64,000 nucleotides of DNA, from positions 149,569,574-149,633,573 of the forward strand of contig CM068369.1 in NCBI GenBank assembly GCA_034769895.1, read 5' to 3'. The stretch comes from Magicicada septendecula. Taxonomy: Eukaryota; Arthropoda; Insecta; Hemiptera; Cicadidae. Of this stretch, positions 35,646 through 47,313 are shown in pieces (position 1 is the stretch's first letter; each line of letters opens with the position of its first letter). The translations under genes were made by a program, and so were the position numbers. The notes under the pieces are model-generated. The model was not told the DNA's origin, made no database searches, and was given only the letters and a program-made list of their open reading frames with translations.

Positions 35646-38600
35646 TATTCTTTATGAACAGAATTAAAATTAACGTTTTAATTTCAAACAAAAAATATTT
35701 GTTTAAAATATTTGTTGCTGGGTGACAGAGTTATAACAATAGCAATTGTTTTGTGAATATTTAAACCTACATGAATTAAAATGTATACTTAAAAGACCCT
35801 ACAGTTTAGGCCTTAGGCGATTTTTGCGGAAAATGAGACCTAGCCCAATCGATTTTTAGTGTCCAAATACGCTTAAGTACCAAATTTCGAGAAAATCATT
35901 AGAGCCGTTTTCGAGAAAATAAGGACATACATACAAAGATTGCTCGCTTAATAGTATAAGATTAAAATTTAAAGCACGTTGCTAATTATCATGAGAGTTA
36001 TTAACGTCACAATTATGTTTTGGGGAATTGTACGTTTACAGACTTGCTTCATATTTCGCTGCATATTTTAAATGTGATCTAGATCAACTTTTATGTATTG
36101 TCTGTTCAGGGATTTACCTGATTAGTTTTTTAGACTCCCTAGTTTTCCTGGCATCAGTATGTTTCAGTCAGTGTTTCTTGTACCTGTATGCTTCAAAAAT
36201 AGTTTTTTGTATTTATAACAATTTTTGGAAAAACAATTTAGCTAAGAACTATTGAATTACATAGCAAATATAAATAATATCACATTTTTTATTGTAACAA
36301 ATAATGACTTGGTAGATAACATTTGCTGAGATACTCAATATTGTCTCAGTATAATGTGCAGTAACGGCTTCCTACCCCACGGGGATGAGAATAACGTCAA
36401 ACCCATAATCCTTTATGGATCCCATGTTTTTAAGAAACAAAAATATACATTTCTTTATACGGGCAGTTTTTGATGACATATTATTGAATTTTATAGCTCA
36501 TAGTACATGAAATAACAAATGATCTATAGAATGACCTGTGAATATGTATTTATTAATCTCGTAATTGATGAAAATTCAGTCAAGATTAAATTAAGCAGTG
36601 TAACTTAAAATGTTTTATTTGTTGGAGGAAGTAAATAATAGGTTCTACGATAATGTACGTAATGATGTAAGTAATAGTAAGAATGTTACCATGAGCAACA
36701 TACTGGAGTTTTTGGTTTGCTAATACGTTATTAAATACATGTGCCAACATGCGCATTTTAAACTCTTGATAGGTGGTCCTACGTTATTGGTAGTAACTTC
36801 TGTTATATAACTAATTATTTGAAGATTTTGTAACCAAAATTGATTCAGTTGTAACCGAATTTTATTAATAAAAAAATTTTAATGGCTACATCGCTATCAA
36901 CTGAAGATTATTACCAGTTCAAGCGGGGAGATATCCAGTGAACGTGTCCACAAGAAAGAAGTAAATAACGGTATTGTTAATACAAACACAGATATTGTTG
37001 CTGAGGTCACCACTGAGCATCGTATCAACGGCCAGTCAGATGTAGGTAGCAACTATTATTCTGAATCTCTGTGTGTGAAACGGCCTAATTAAAAATCCTA
37101 CTACTGAAAGTAAACTTTGAGTGTTATATATCCTGAGAAATAAAATATTTTTGTTATCTGAATAAGAATATTAACGAAGCGTCCTCTGCAAATATTTTGT
37201 TTTGTATATTTCAGTTTCAAAAATTGAATTTGCCGCGAGCAAAAGGATTAACACTGTCCTCTCGTCGCAGATAGGGGACATCATCTCAACCTCTATGCTA
37301 TAGTGCAGTGTTAATAACCTCTATGACGTGTTAAACAACTGCCTATTACAGGCGCCCTCGAATCCAGTAGAAACAGTGCAAACTGTCTGGCTATGAACAC
37401 AGTGCGCCAACCGGTGCGGTCTGGAATAGCCTCGATTGTTGATGCATGATAAGTGTCACACGTAATTGTCTTTTATCTCAAAGTATCAGAAATATGTACG
37501 CATACACACACACACACACATTAAAGCCGGGCTCTGTTGGGATAGCCGAGAAACACGTAGAACGACACCATTTTACGAGAATGTTCCGTTGCGTAACATA
37601 TTTTCTAATTATTTATGTTTATAAAAATGTTCTCATATGCTTCTATTTTAGTATATATTACATGATATTTTCAAAACTTTATGTAAACTCAGATATGTAA
37701 TATACAATAAACAAGGCTTCAAATATGTTAAAAGGATTTGAATTAAAACGAGTTAAAATTTAATATCCACATTAATTTTATTTAAAAATTAACGTTAACT
37801 TAGTAACGTATTAACTGATGGTATGTTATAATGTATTGTCCCCAGAAATATGACACATGATTGAATATATTTCATGAAAAAAAGGCAAGATGACTGGCAC
37901 TAGGTACAACAAAATTATCCTTCTATGTACAAATAAATCCTTCCGCAAAACCTGAGTAACTGTCAAAAATGTTCAATTTATTGTTTTTCAGATCATATTA
38001 GCGAGCAGTGATCAGCTTTTTACTGTCACAGAAGTATTATGACCTCTTATTACACCTGTCACACTCTTCAAGAAAAACTTACCAACACCTAACAGATGAA
38101 GGGAAAAACACCTATTTTGTCAGGAAATAAAATGCCAAAGGAAGTAATGCCAAAAATAATTTAATTCTTATAACGTATTCAGAGTACTCATAGTGATATC
38201 AATTACCACAACGACTTATAATTAAAAATTTTGTAACATAATACATAAGTAAATTTCAAAACCTACGGATTGGAAAGTAGAGTTTAAACATCAATCGGAC
38301 ACTTTATTTCTAATGTATTAGTGTAAAATTAGATTACCTTGGGGCAACCGTATCTACTCACTATTAAGAAGCCTTAGTAAATAATGTACATCACAGTTAT
38401 AGGTAAATCCAGCAGGTCAATAGACGTACTTTAGTTTTTAATTAGTTCAGTTGTAATTAATTTTTTCTGACTTAATTCAACAAATATTCTAATTATACTT
38501 TATAAAATATTTAATACTCAGAGTAGAATATATTATTTAAAAAGGGAGATAGAACTAAGTTTAAATTAAACTGGATCAAATTTGAGAACTATATAATTTG

Positions 38601-41600
38601 TTTCTTTGTCCTGTCTGATGACATCTACATCAACGCCAAAATATATATCATTGCCAATTCCGCCTTTGTCTACTTCTTCTTTCACTTTTCACCTTGTCCT
38701 CCAATACATGTATACTTCTTCTCTAGATTTATTACTCTCTTCAAAATTCATGAAATGTCGTGAATTTGCGTTTGCTTGTAATTGGTTATAAGGGTTTTTT
38801 GTCCTTCGACTGTTCTTCAACAACCTCTTTGTGTGAAGTAAAGTGTCATCCACACATTTGTCTAAACTGTTACCTAACATTCGCTTTAAACCATTCATAC
38901 AAAATCAGATGTAAGTTTCTGCATTTGTGTGACTCATAGCTTGAGTTTTATAATATATATGTTTGTTATTGTGTAGTTCTGCATACATCTTTCCCCCAAA
39001 ATTAAGGAATTGTTTATTTGAAACTTTATCTCAAACTTGTTAGTTGATTTTCTATTAGCCTCTTTAACAAGGACTTGTTTCAAACTGAGTAGCGTTTGGA
39101 CTGAGTAAGAACTGTTATATAAATATGTTTTAGTATATAAACATGATTGTAGAAAGATAAGACCTAAGACTTGGAAATAGCGAACAGATTGGTAGAAGGT
39201 GTTTATATAAATTATTGTTTGGGTTGGAGTCAGGATGTAAAATTTCGTCACTACCCCAAAAAGTCACGTCCATAATAAGCTCAAACAATAAATCAAACGT
39301 TTAGTCGGATTTTATGGAAAACGGGAAGAGGTATGAATGTTGATTATGGCATTTTGTGCATGAAATATATTAAAAAATTAGGAGAAATGGTAGTTCAAAA
39401 CTATAAAACTTTGATAGTGATATTATTTCCTTTCCATCAAAAGATAGGAGAGAATGGCTCACTGACAAATTCAAAGTGAAATCCACTTGTTCAGTGGAGT
39501 AGTTATATTAATGAAAAGGAAATCCCTTTTTGTAAAAAGAACAAAAAATGAGGTCAACCCTGGGAATAGGTTAATGACAATATAAATAAACAGTGTCAGA
39601 GATTCATGAAATACTGAAGACTAAAACCTAACAATAAACAATAAAAGCCAATTTTCTATAAACTTATTTTTATTCTTACCTAAAATAATGAATTACCTAA
39701 AAATTTTTGATATTTTAAACTTGTTGAAAAAGGGTTTTTAAATATTTTACGATTTAGAACATGAAATAAATTAAATGTCAGAGGAAATACAATATTTATA
39801 TTTTAAAATTTGTCGCTTTCCAGTTCCTTGCTCACAAACGACTCTAGGACTGGTGTGATGAGTATAATAAATTTTAAGACAGAAAAAATTAGAAAGATCT
39901 CGGTTAATCAAAACAACCAAGCAAGCTGGAATTTTATAAGACGATACTATAAGTAATATTGGCGAGAGACTTGTATATCTTTGTGAATGTAACTAAATTA
40001 AAAAACTGTAGTGGTTTCCATACACTTAAAATGTGAAATAACAAACACACACAGTCCATGATAATGTTTTACGTCGCATCATAAGATACGCCAAATATAG
40101 AAATATTGTTTAGTCGATTTTTAGGGAGAGCAACTTGCTTGGACAGTTACAAACTGGCAACGACAAACTTATGATCAAATAAAAATGTGTTGCGGGTTTG
40201 AGGATCAGTAAATTACCACCACAGGCAAAGACGTCTACTTGAAAACTTGATTATAACGATTTGTAGTAAGAGTAATTGTAGGAATTACATTCTCTCTTAC
40301 CTGAGGACGTAATTTATTATGTGGCTACAGGTATATGAAATTTGCAGTTGTAAGTCCAAATAAAACAAATTTTTTTGTTATGTGACTGCAAAACAATGCT
40401 GCAAGCTGTTCAGATTTTAACTAAAAGCCTACAGCTACTACGATAACGCTTAAAAAATATAATATCTTCAGCTTACTCGAAGTGAATACAGAATGTAGAG
40501 ATATACATATTGTAACATTGGCAGTCGGTGAATTAGAAATGCTGCGTGCTGCAAAATAAAATATGTTGCATCTCAGTGCCTATTTGTTGTTTGTTTCCTT
40601 CTTGTGATCACATTTAGTTTTTAATTGTAATCATATGCCAGCGAATTATGTTGGTCATCGCTCTTTGGAAGCATAATTCTCTTGTGTGTAACACAGTAAT
40701 ACCTCTACTGTCATCCTCGTCCTTCCCCTGAAGAACAGGCAGTGGTACATTAAATTAAACGTTCTGTTGTTTTGCAATATATTCATAGAAGAATAGCTTA
40801 GATACGGTACCAGTTATAAGGAGAGACCTCTATTATGAATGGGACTTGTCAGTCATGAGCTTTCAGAAATAGAGATCAATTGCTTCATATAAGTATATAA
40901 ACTATTAAATGTCATGACAGATGGTGTTCCTACTATGAACAACATTATTTTCAATTTTGTAATTGAGTATCCACTAATACCACTATTGGATATTAATAGT
41001 ACATATTGTAATAAATATTTTGAAAGTATTTGAAATATTCTAATTTAATAAATATTACTCTACTTACATAGTAATATTAACTCGTTCAACATCGTTGACA
41101 GTCAAATTATAGATAAATGTGTAATTAACGAAGAAAACTCATATATATCGAAAAAAAAGTTCTGTAGGTATACATTCTCGTAGATATCAAACAAACTCAA
41201 AAAAAGTTTCAGTTGTTTGTTGCAAAGAGGTAGAAACAAATGGATAGAAATGCAGTTTGTCGAACGCTGAATACACATGAGATATAAATTCCCAACCACT
41301 TCAAGCAATATTCTGCTTTCTATATTACATTATATTTGATCACTGAAATATTAGACTGCCATAGCCAAATGTTTCCTCAGTATTTACACAATATCTACGT
41401 TTTATTTGAGACAATATTTTACACACCTTTTACTATTGGACCGTGTATTGATTCTGTCGGTTCGTTATAGAAAATCGGTTACCGTTTGTTACCGTTGACA
41501 CCCCCCCCCCCGAATAAAATACATTTTCAGCCAGTTTTAAACAAGTGAGAATCATCTTTTCGCTCTCTTTTCTTTTTTAAATTTTAATTAAATACATTCA

Positions 41601-41724
41601 TTTTAATAACAAAACTTAATTCAGTTTCTTAACAATCAAAACATAAATCTATGCTTTATGTGAATTGCTTAGCCGATTATATGGTATTGTTACTATGAAC
41701 AACACGCACATACATAAACACATA

Positions 41725-41791
41725 CACACACACACACGTGTGTACTCATTCATATATAATGTGTATGCATGCGTGTGCGTGTGTGTGTGTG
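41725..41791. repeat. (AC)n and (GT)n microsatellites in inverted arrangement
   Basis: An AC run at about 41721-41737 is followed about 35 bases later by a GT run at about 41774-41791, so the two could pair as a hairpin. Confidence 0.8.
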
Positions 41792-44700
41792 TTAATAATC
41801 ACTACTTCATCTGCAACCTTATGTCATGTTTTCTTGATCATTCGATTTTAACTTTTTCGAATTTTGTTTTCCGCTCTATACTTTTACATCCGATTGTCTG
41901 TCTTCCTCAAGAGTGACCAAGACATCATATAAAACTGTAGCAAAACACTTATAACAAACCGCTATAATCGAATGCGAAGAACAAGAACAAGATATGCATT
42001 AATAAATATACTCAAGTTACAAATAAAATTATATTTTTATTACTAGTCTTCATACCCTCATATGAACTACAAAAACATTGTTTCCACAGTTATAAATTTA
42101 ACATTACCGCTTATGGAAAGAATGACGTATAACAATTACCACGTATTACCGCTTATTTCAGGTAAGACTTTACTGTATTTAGTAATAAACAATATACGCT
42201 AAAATAAAGCAGTAAAAACGTCACCATAATCAATAAATTAATTAACACATGCTTGCATGCAGAGATATAAAAATTATATAAATGGAGAGGACAAAGTAAT
42301 GCAAGAAAAGAAATCAGCGACAGTGGTTAATCAATTAAAATTTAATTCCCATTGAACACAAACTTTATAAACAAAAAGACGGCCACGGACTGCATTTGTT
42401 ACTCAAATGGGTGTTTGGTGTTCAATATTTTATATAATATTGACGAATGATATGAAACATGGAAACAATGAAGAATACAAAATAGAATACACGGAACAGA
42501 AAAGAATTATTTGATATCTGTAAGAGAGGTAACAAAAACGATTTAGTTTAAAGTGAACAAAGTATTTGTATATAGGATTTAAATAGCTTAAAAAAGATTT
42601 TGAAGTACAAAGAACAAGAACACGATAATCTACACAGAATGAACGAGAACAGACAGAAGGAGAGAGCAAGGCTCAAGGAAAGGAAAGGAAGAAGAAAAGA
42701 GAAAGAGGAGAACATTAAGGGAAACGTGGAAAAATACACTGAAGAAAATAAGTGACACAATTTTGGGGGAAATATTTAATGAAGCAGCGGCCATTAAATA
42801 ACAATTTTTACCCATCAAATAACTCCAAATCACTAGTGTAATAATGGTGAATAATGCACATTTTTAATGCATTTTTTCATTATCCTTTATTGATTTGTAA
42901 AATTTAGTGATTGATAATTTTCTGAATGTATGTAGTTTATTTTGCAATGTAAATTATGTTTTTTCAAAGGCCGGATGCAATATTTGTATCATTAACTTAA
43001 ATTAAGTAAATAAAAATGCGAATATAGTTTTGTAATTGACAGTAGCAACTTAACTATGCTGCATAACTTGATAAATTATTTCCCGTTAAAAATGTTTGCT
43101 TCACACTGTGCAGAGAATGTACAATTTTATGTTGAACGTAAGAGCTATGTGGAATCGTATGTGGAACTGCATAAAAAGTAATATATTTTGTTGCCGCTGT
43201 GTTGTTACGACAGTTCTACTAGTTCATAGTGTTACCGTCGTAATGGGATCGAGTGTTCGCGACTACTTGTTTACACATTCTTATGGAGGAACTCATTTAG
43301 TATTTCAAACGCATTATTTTAACTGAAGACGTTACCTCTGTTCCATATTTTGACGTATTTACTGTTCAGTGTGTCCCACCTACTAGGAAAACATCGTTTT
43401 CTTATTACACAACGTAATTTTATTTTATTATATTCAGTAAAATATATTATATATTAGGTTTTCCAAAATCCTGTTTGAAAGATAAAACAATATTTTGTAC
43501 AACAGTATATTTCTCCTGAATTACAGTATACTGAAAACAGCATCTTTTAAATTATGATAAAAGAACGATTCCAGACATAGTATAGCTTTCAGTTTTACAA
43601 AATACGTTTATAGATTAGGAAGGGTTGTCGCGAATAGTGAGGACGGTGAATTTTGCGAACAGCAGGAATGTTGCGAAGTTTGTGGAAACATACTCTCCCT
43701 TTACAAGAAAACATGCACTATTTTGACGTTTTTGACAGAAATCAATTTACTTTTTAAATTATCTATTATGTCACTTAGTAGTTAATAGTTACTTATTAAC
43801 TACTTACTTATTACCTATTAAATACATAATTGATATTATTGAATACGCCTAACATAGTTTGAAAATCATACACATAATTTTTTGTGTTTGTGTTATTTGC
43901 ATTATGTTTTTAATTCACCTGATTTAAATTTATTTAAAAGTTACAAATTTGAAAATAATTCTGAATTACTCATATTTAATTAAAAAGAAATTGGCACTAA
44001 ATTTTAGAAACGTAAAATTGTATGTGTTAGAAACTACACAAAATCAACTGTAATTACGAAGCTGCCCCAATATGAGCTCTTTGTAAAGTTTTCACTGTAA
44101 CAGAGATAAATAGTTGTTTTGTTTTCCCTGTGAAGAGTGGTTGTGAAGGGGAGTACATGAGCTTGGTCTTACCAGTGATTGCCGAGAAAACCAAGACGTA
44201 ATAACCAAGACACATAAGAATTTGTGCAGCTCTCGTCTTTCTTGAGCCATAACCTGTAGAAGATAGATTCGTGTCAAGATCCATACTGAAGTTCCCGAAA
44301 ATGAGAAACTCTCTGGTTTTTCAATTATTTCGTCAAGCGACGGTCGAAAAATTTAGAAATCCTTTCACCGCTCTAGACGTGCTACCAAATACGACAAAGA
44401 CAAGCATCATAAAATCGACAGCATGCTTCTAAATCCCAAACCCATTTTGAAAAATGTCATGCAATGTTTGAAAAAAGAAGTGGAGGTCGCCTACAGTATG
44501 TATATGAGAATGGAATTGAGCATGGAAGGAAAGAAGAGGAAAAGAAAGTGAAGTACGTCAAGATGGATGAACGGATGGAAAGAGCAATTCAAAAGTTTGA
44601 AGAAACAAGCCATATCCAATTATGCTTAAAAGCTAATTCTTTCGATGTTGAAATTACACAGCCACACAGTCATTTGCGTGTTTGAAATCAGCTTTCATCG

Positions 44701-44798
44701 TCTCCTATTTTTGTTTAACTTTTTGTGTTCTTTATTTTTTTATATGTGCCTAGTTTTAATCTTTTAATTTTAAATATATTTGTCAGTTAAATGTATGA

Positions 44799-44810
<12 letters not shown>

Positions 44811-44845
<35 letters not shown>
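44811..44845. repeat. (TA)n microsatellite
   Basis: About 17 uninterrupted TA units. Confidence 0.9.
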
Positions 44846-44849
<4 letters not shown>

Positions 44850-46648
44850 TAAATATAATCAATAATTACTTATAATTATCTATGTATAAAATAACTAATA
44901 TTTCATATTTTCAAAACAAGAATATATATTTTTATTTTGTTTACAATTTTTTAGCAGTTTCAAATTACCGTCGTTGTCATCATCATCATCATCAACACCA
45001 CCACCACCACCACAAGCTCATTTAAACAGTGTGTACATACACACTAGTATGTATATAGTATATATATATACTATACTATACATAGTGTGTATATATGTAT
45101 ACATATTTTGTGTATTGTAATGGACATTCTAATTGCATATAGAATGTAGCTGAGAATAAAGCATATGATAGCATATAAAGACGCTATATGAAGAAGTAGA
45201 GATTACCAGGTTTGGACATTGTAAATTATTTGATAAGAAAAATTGTGAAGGATGTTTGTTTTTCAGTACTTTTAGACTAGCAATAAAACTTTAAATGCAA
45301 TGAGGCCGTGTGAAAGGATATTTAGCTGCGTGTGTATTGCGTGTGTGTGCGAGGGTACGTAATTACTTTAAAGAATATTCATAAAATAAACAGTAAATTA
45401 AATATCTTTTGAAGTATGAGACATTTTAAGATGGAACTTATATCAAAATAATCATAATAACAGACCTACTTGATGACAGTAACTATTTTTTAAATCGGCA
45501 ACTGAATGTATTCGCTTTTTATGTAAAAAGGGTTTTCTGAATATGAATTGTTTCTTTCGTAGGCCTCCTTGCACAGGATTATTATTATCTGTAAGAAAAG
45601 TATGAGAATGGATTACTGAAGAGCTAATCAGATTACAAGAAATTCAGTTTCACATATAACACTCAGACATACAGATCAGTCTCTCTTCGGTATCGATAAC
45701 GACTGAACTCTACACTAGTCCAGACGTTTGGTCTGTCCGTCGCGACGAATGCAAGTAGAAAATTACTGTTGAGTTACTGCCATAAGTAATATAATTATGC
45801 TAATCCGAGAGAGGGCAAGACATTCCGTTCATGGAATAGACACTTCAACTGTACTAGAAAGTTGTAAATCTACTAAAAAATAAGCAGTAACAAAATTGGT
45901 TCGTGGTGAAAGTGTATGTATACGTGAAGAATAGCGTACACACCCAAAAGCAAGCATGAAATATATTTGCCAGTCCAAAGCCTGAAAAAGGGTAACGGGG
46001 ATCACTATGCATAAAAATAAAGAGTCTTAGTATAGTGGATTTTATATGTTCTAAACCAAAAATATTTACTGTCTCTCCTACATACATCCCCCCTTTTCGA
46101 ATTGGTGTCGGCATAATTTGGATGTCAAATATTCCCACCCTCGCAATATGTCGTTTTGTCATTGGCCCTTGAGGTATCAGAGTGTACCTCCGTCCTCACA
46201 CTGCGCTGTCCGCACTCTTTGTATATCCGTTGTGAAAACAGTAGTAGCGAGTGAGGGAGAAGAGTCATATACAGACAGAGTGTGCATGTGTAAAAAACAA
46301 GATTATACCATAAAAACCAACACAAGTTTATCATATGGAAAATAATCAGTTATAAAGCTGAATTTTAATTTGAAATCACTAAGTCTTATAACTTAAATCA
46401 CATAGAGTCAAATTTAATTTTTAACAATTATTCATCGTGATGGTAAAAATTGCAAACGGCTGTTAGCTTGTAGTAGTGTAGCTTTTTTAGCGTACTGCTT
46501 CATTGCCTTTACTACACAGACAATATTCATCATCTGCAACATAATCACAATGCATACAACACTATTATTTTGAATGATCATCACATCTTTCAGAGCACTT
46601 TAATAATTAATAATGTAATGCACTTTCACTTGTGAAAAAACTTACTTT

Positions 46649-47008
46649 TTGTTATATCCTAAACAACTTACAATCCACATTTGCCACACACATCAAAACA
46701 GAAAACCACAGTTACACCAACATAAAAACATTCTTGAAATTTTACATTACATGCCCAAAAGTCGCAAACTCAACACCGCAGAACAATACGAAATATACAA
46801 ACACAACAAAACACAACCAAACTACATACTCAATGAACAATTACAATTTAAATCCAACACACTATTCGACACAATAATGCACAACGCACACAATTCAGAA
46901 TCTCGCACCAACCCCCTTCCATCTCCACCACCCCACACACAACGAATCCCCAAAAAACCGTTACAGATTACCAACGCCTTGACGCTTTCTGCATTTATGC
47001 GTCACTGA
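46649..47008 (+). pseudogene. PLE GIY-YIG endonuclease, C-terminal remnant
   Basis: One frame gives ICHTHQNRK and a neighbouring frame gives THIKTENHSYTNI, both parallel to the THDLTQHNHNYTDF-like region of the PLE at 17.2 kb. Then LNTAEQYEIYKHNKTQPNY and ILNEQLQFKSNTLFDTI match its ALEELEIYSAY and VLNEQLNFVSNRLYDTA. The reverse transcriptase and the GIY-YIG catalytic motif are missing, and a frameshift is needed within the first 100 bases. Confidence 0.8.
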
Positions 47009-47042
47009 TGAAGGAGCAAACCACTCCGAAACGTGCGTATGA
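46995..47042 (+). ncRNA. Hammerhead-like motif in PLE-derived fragment
   Basis: CTGATGA (47005-47011), helix II GGAG (47013-47016) with CTCC (47024-47027), GAAA (47028-47031), then CGTGCGTA, giving a short helix III (AC/GU) and a GUA triplet. The three bases before box 1 (TCA) can pair with the three after GUA (TGA) as helix I. This is the best-formed hammerhead candidate of the window in its conserved bases. Confidence 0.65.
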
Positions 47043-47313
47043 GGATATAACAAAAAGTAAGTTTTTTCACAAGTGAAAGTGCATTAAATTATTAATTGCA
47101 TACAACACATTTGTTTTGGAAATTTGAGTGTCATAAAATAAGTGAAATGCATTGAGAATAAATGTGACTTCTAACTCATAAATATGTTCGGTTTTGTCAG
47201 TGCACAAACATAATAATAAACTTTAAAATATTTGCTTTATTCTAAACTAGCGAGTACCCGGCATGCGTTGCAATGCCACTCAAAGAAAGAAAGTGTTTGT
47301 GTTTTAATTCTGT

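Larger units (their letters stand above)
34330..35961 (-). mobile_element. Internally deleted Helitron, both termini visible
   Basis: On the minus strand the element starts TCTTATACTATTAAGCGAG at 35961, flanked by A. It ends with a hairpin (ACCGAGC-AAA-GCTCGGT, 34355-34339) followed 5 bases later by CTGA (34333-34330) and then T. These are the Helitron hallmarks: 5' TC, 3' hairpin plus CTRR, and insertion between A and T. The interior keeps only the C-terminal part of a PIF1-type helicase. At 1.63 kb it is about a quarter of autonomous length, so it depends on proteins supplied in trans. Confidence 0.82.
35962..46604. other. AT-rich DNA with no recognised gene
   Basis: Over 10 kb without a supported gene. 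More balanced patches at about 37.2-37.6 kb and 44.05-44.7 kb contain short open frames without motifs I know. Simple repeats are present at about 37501-37520, 41510, 41725-41790, 44810-44845 and 44975-45015. I see no transposase, reverse transcriptase or LTR pair here. Confidence 0.5.
46605..47097 (+). mobile_element. Fold-back fragment derived from a PLE 3' end
   Basis: A 493-bp segment is bounded by 56-bp inverted repeats (46605-46660 and 47042-47097) that differ at about one position. Between them lies the end of a PLE endonuclease ORF (KHNKTQPNYILNEQLQFKS, then LFDTI) and a hammerhead-like motif. The inverted repeats are the PLE 3' tail itself, with the core TTTTCACAAGTGAAAGTGCA. The same tail type occurs at the palindrome at 54 kb. 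The left arm is therefore a second, reversed tail joined to a 5'-truncated PLE. Confidence 0.8.

Noticed and set aside
44464..44685. 73-codon Lys/Glu-rich frame and overlapping minus-strand frame at 44054-44284
   Set aside because: Both are short, overlap balanced sequence with stops in neighbouring frames, and match no family I know.
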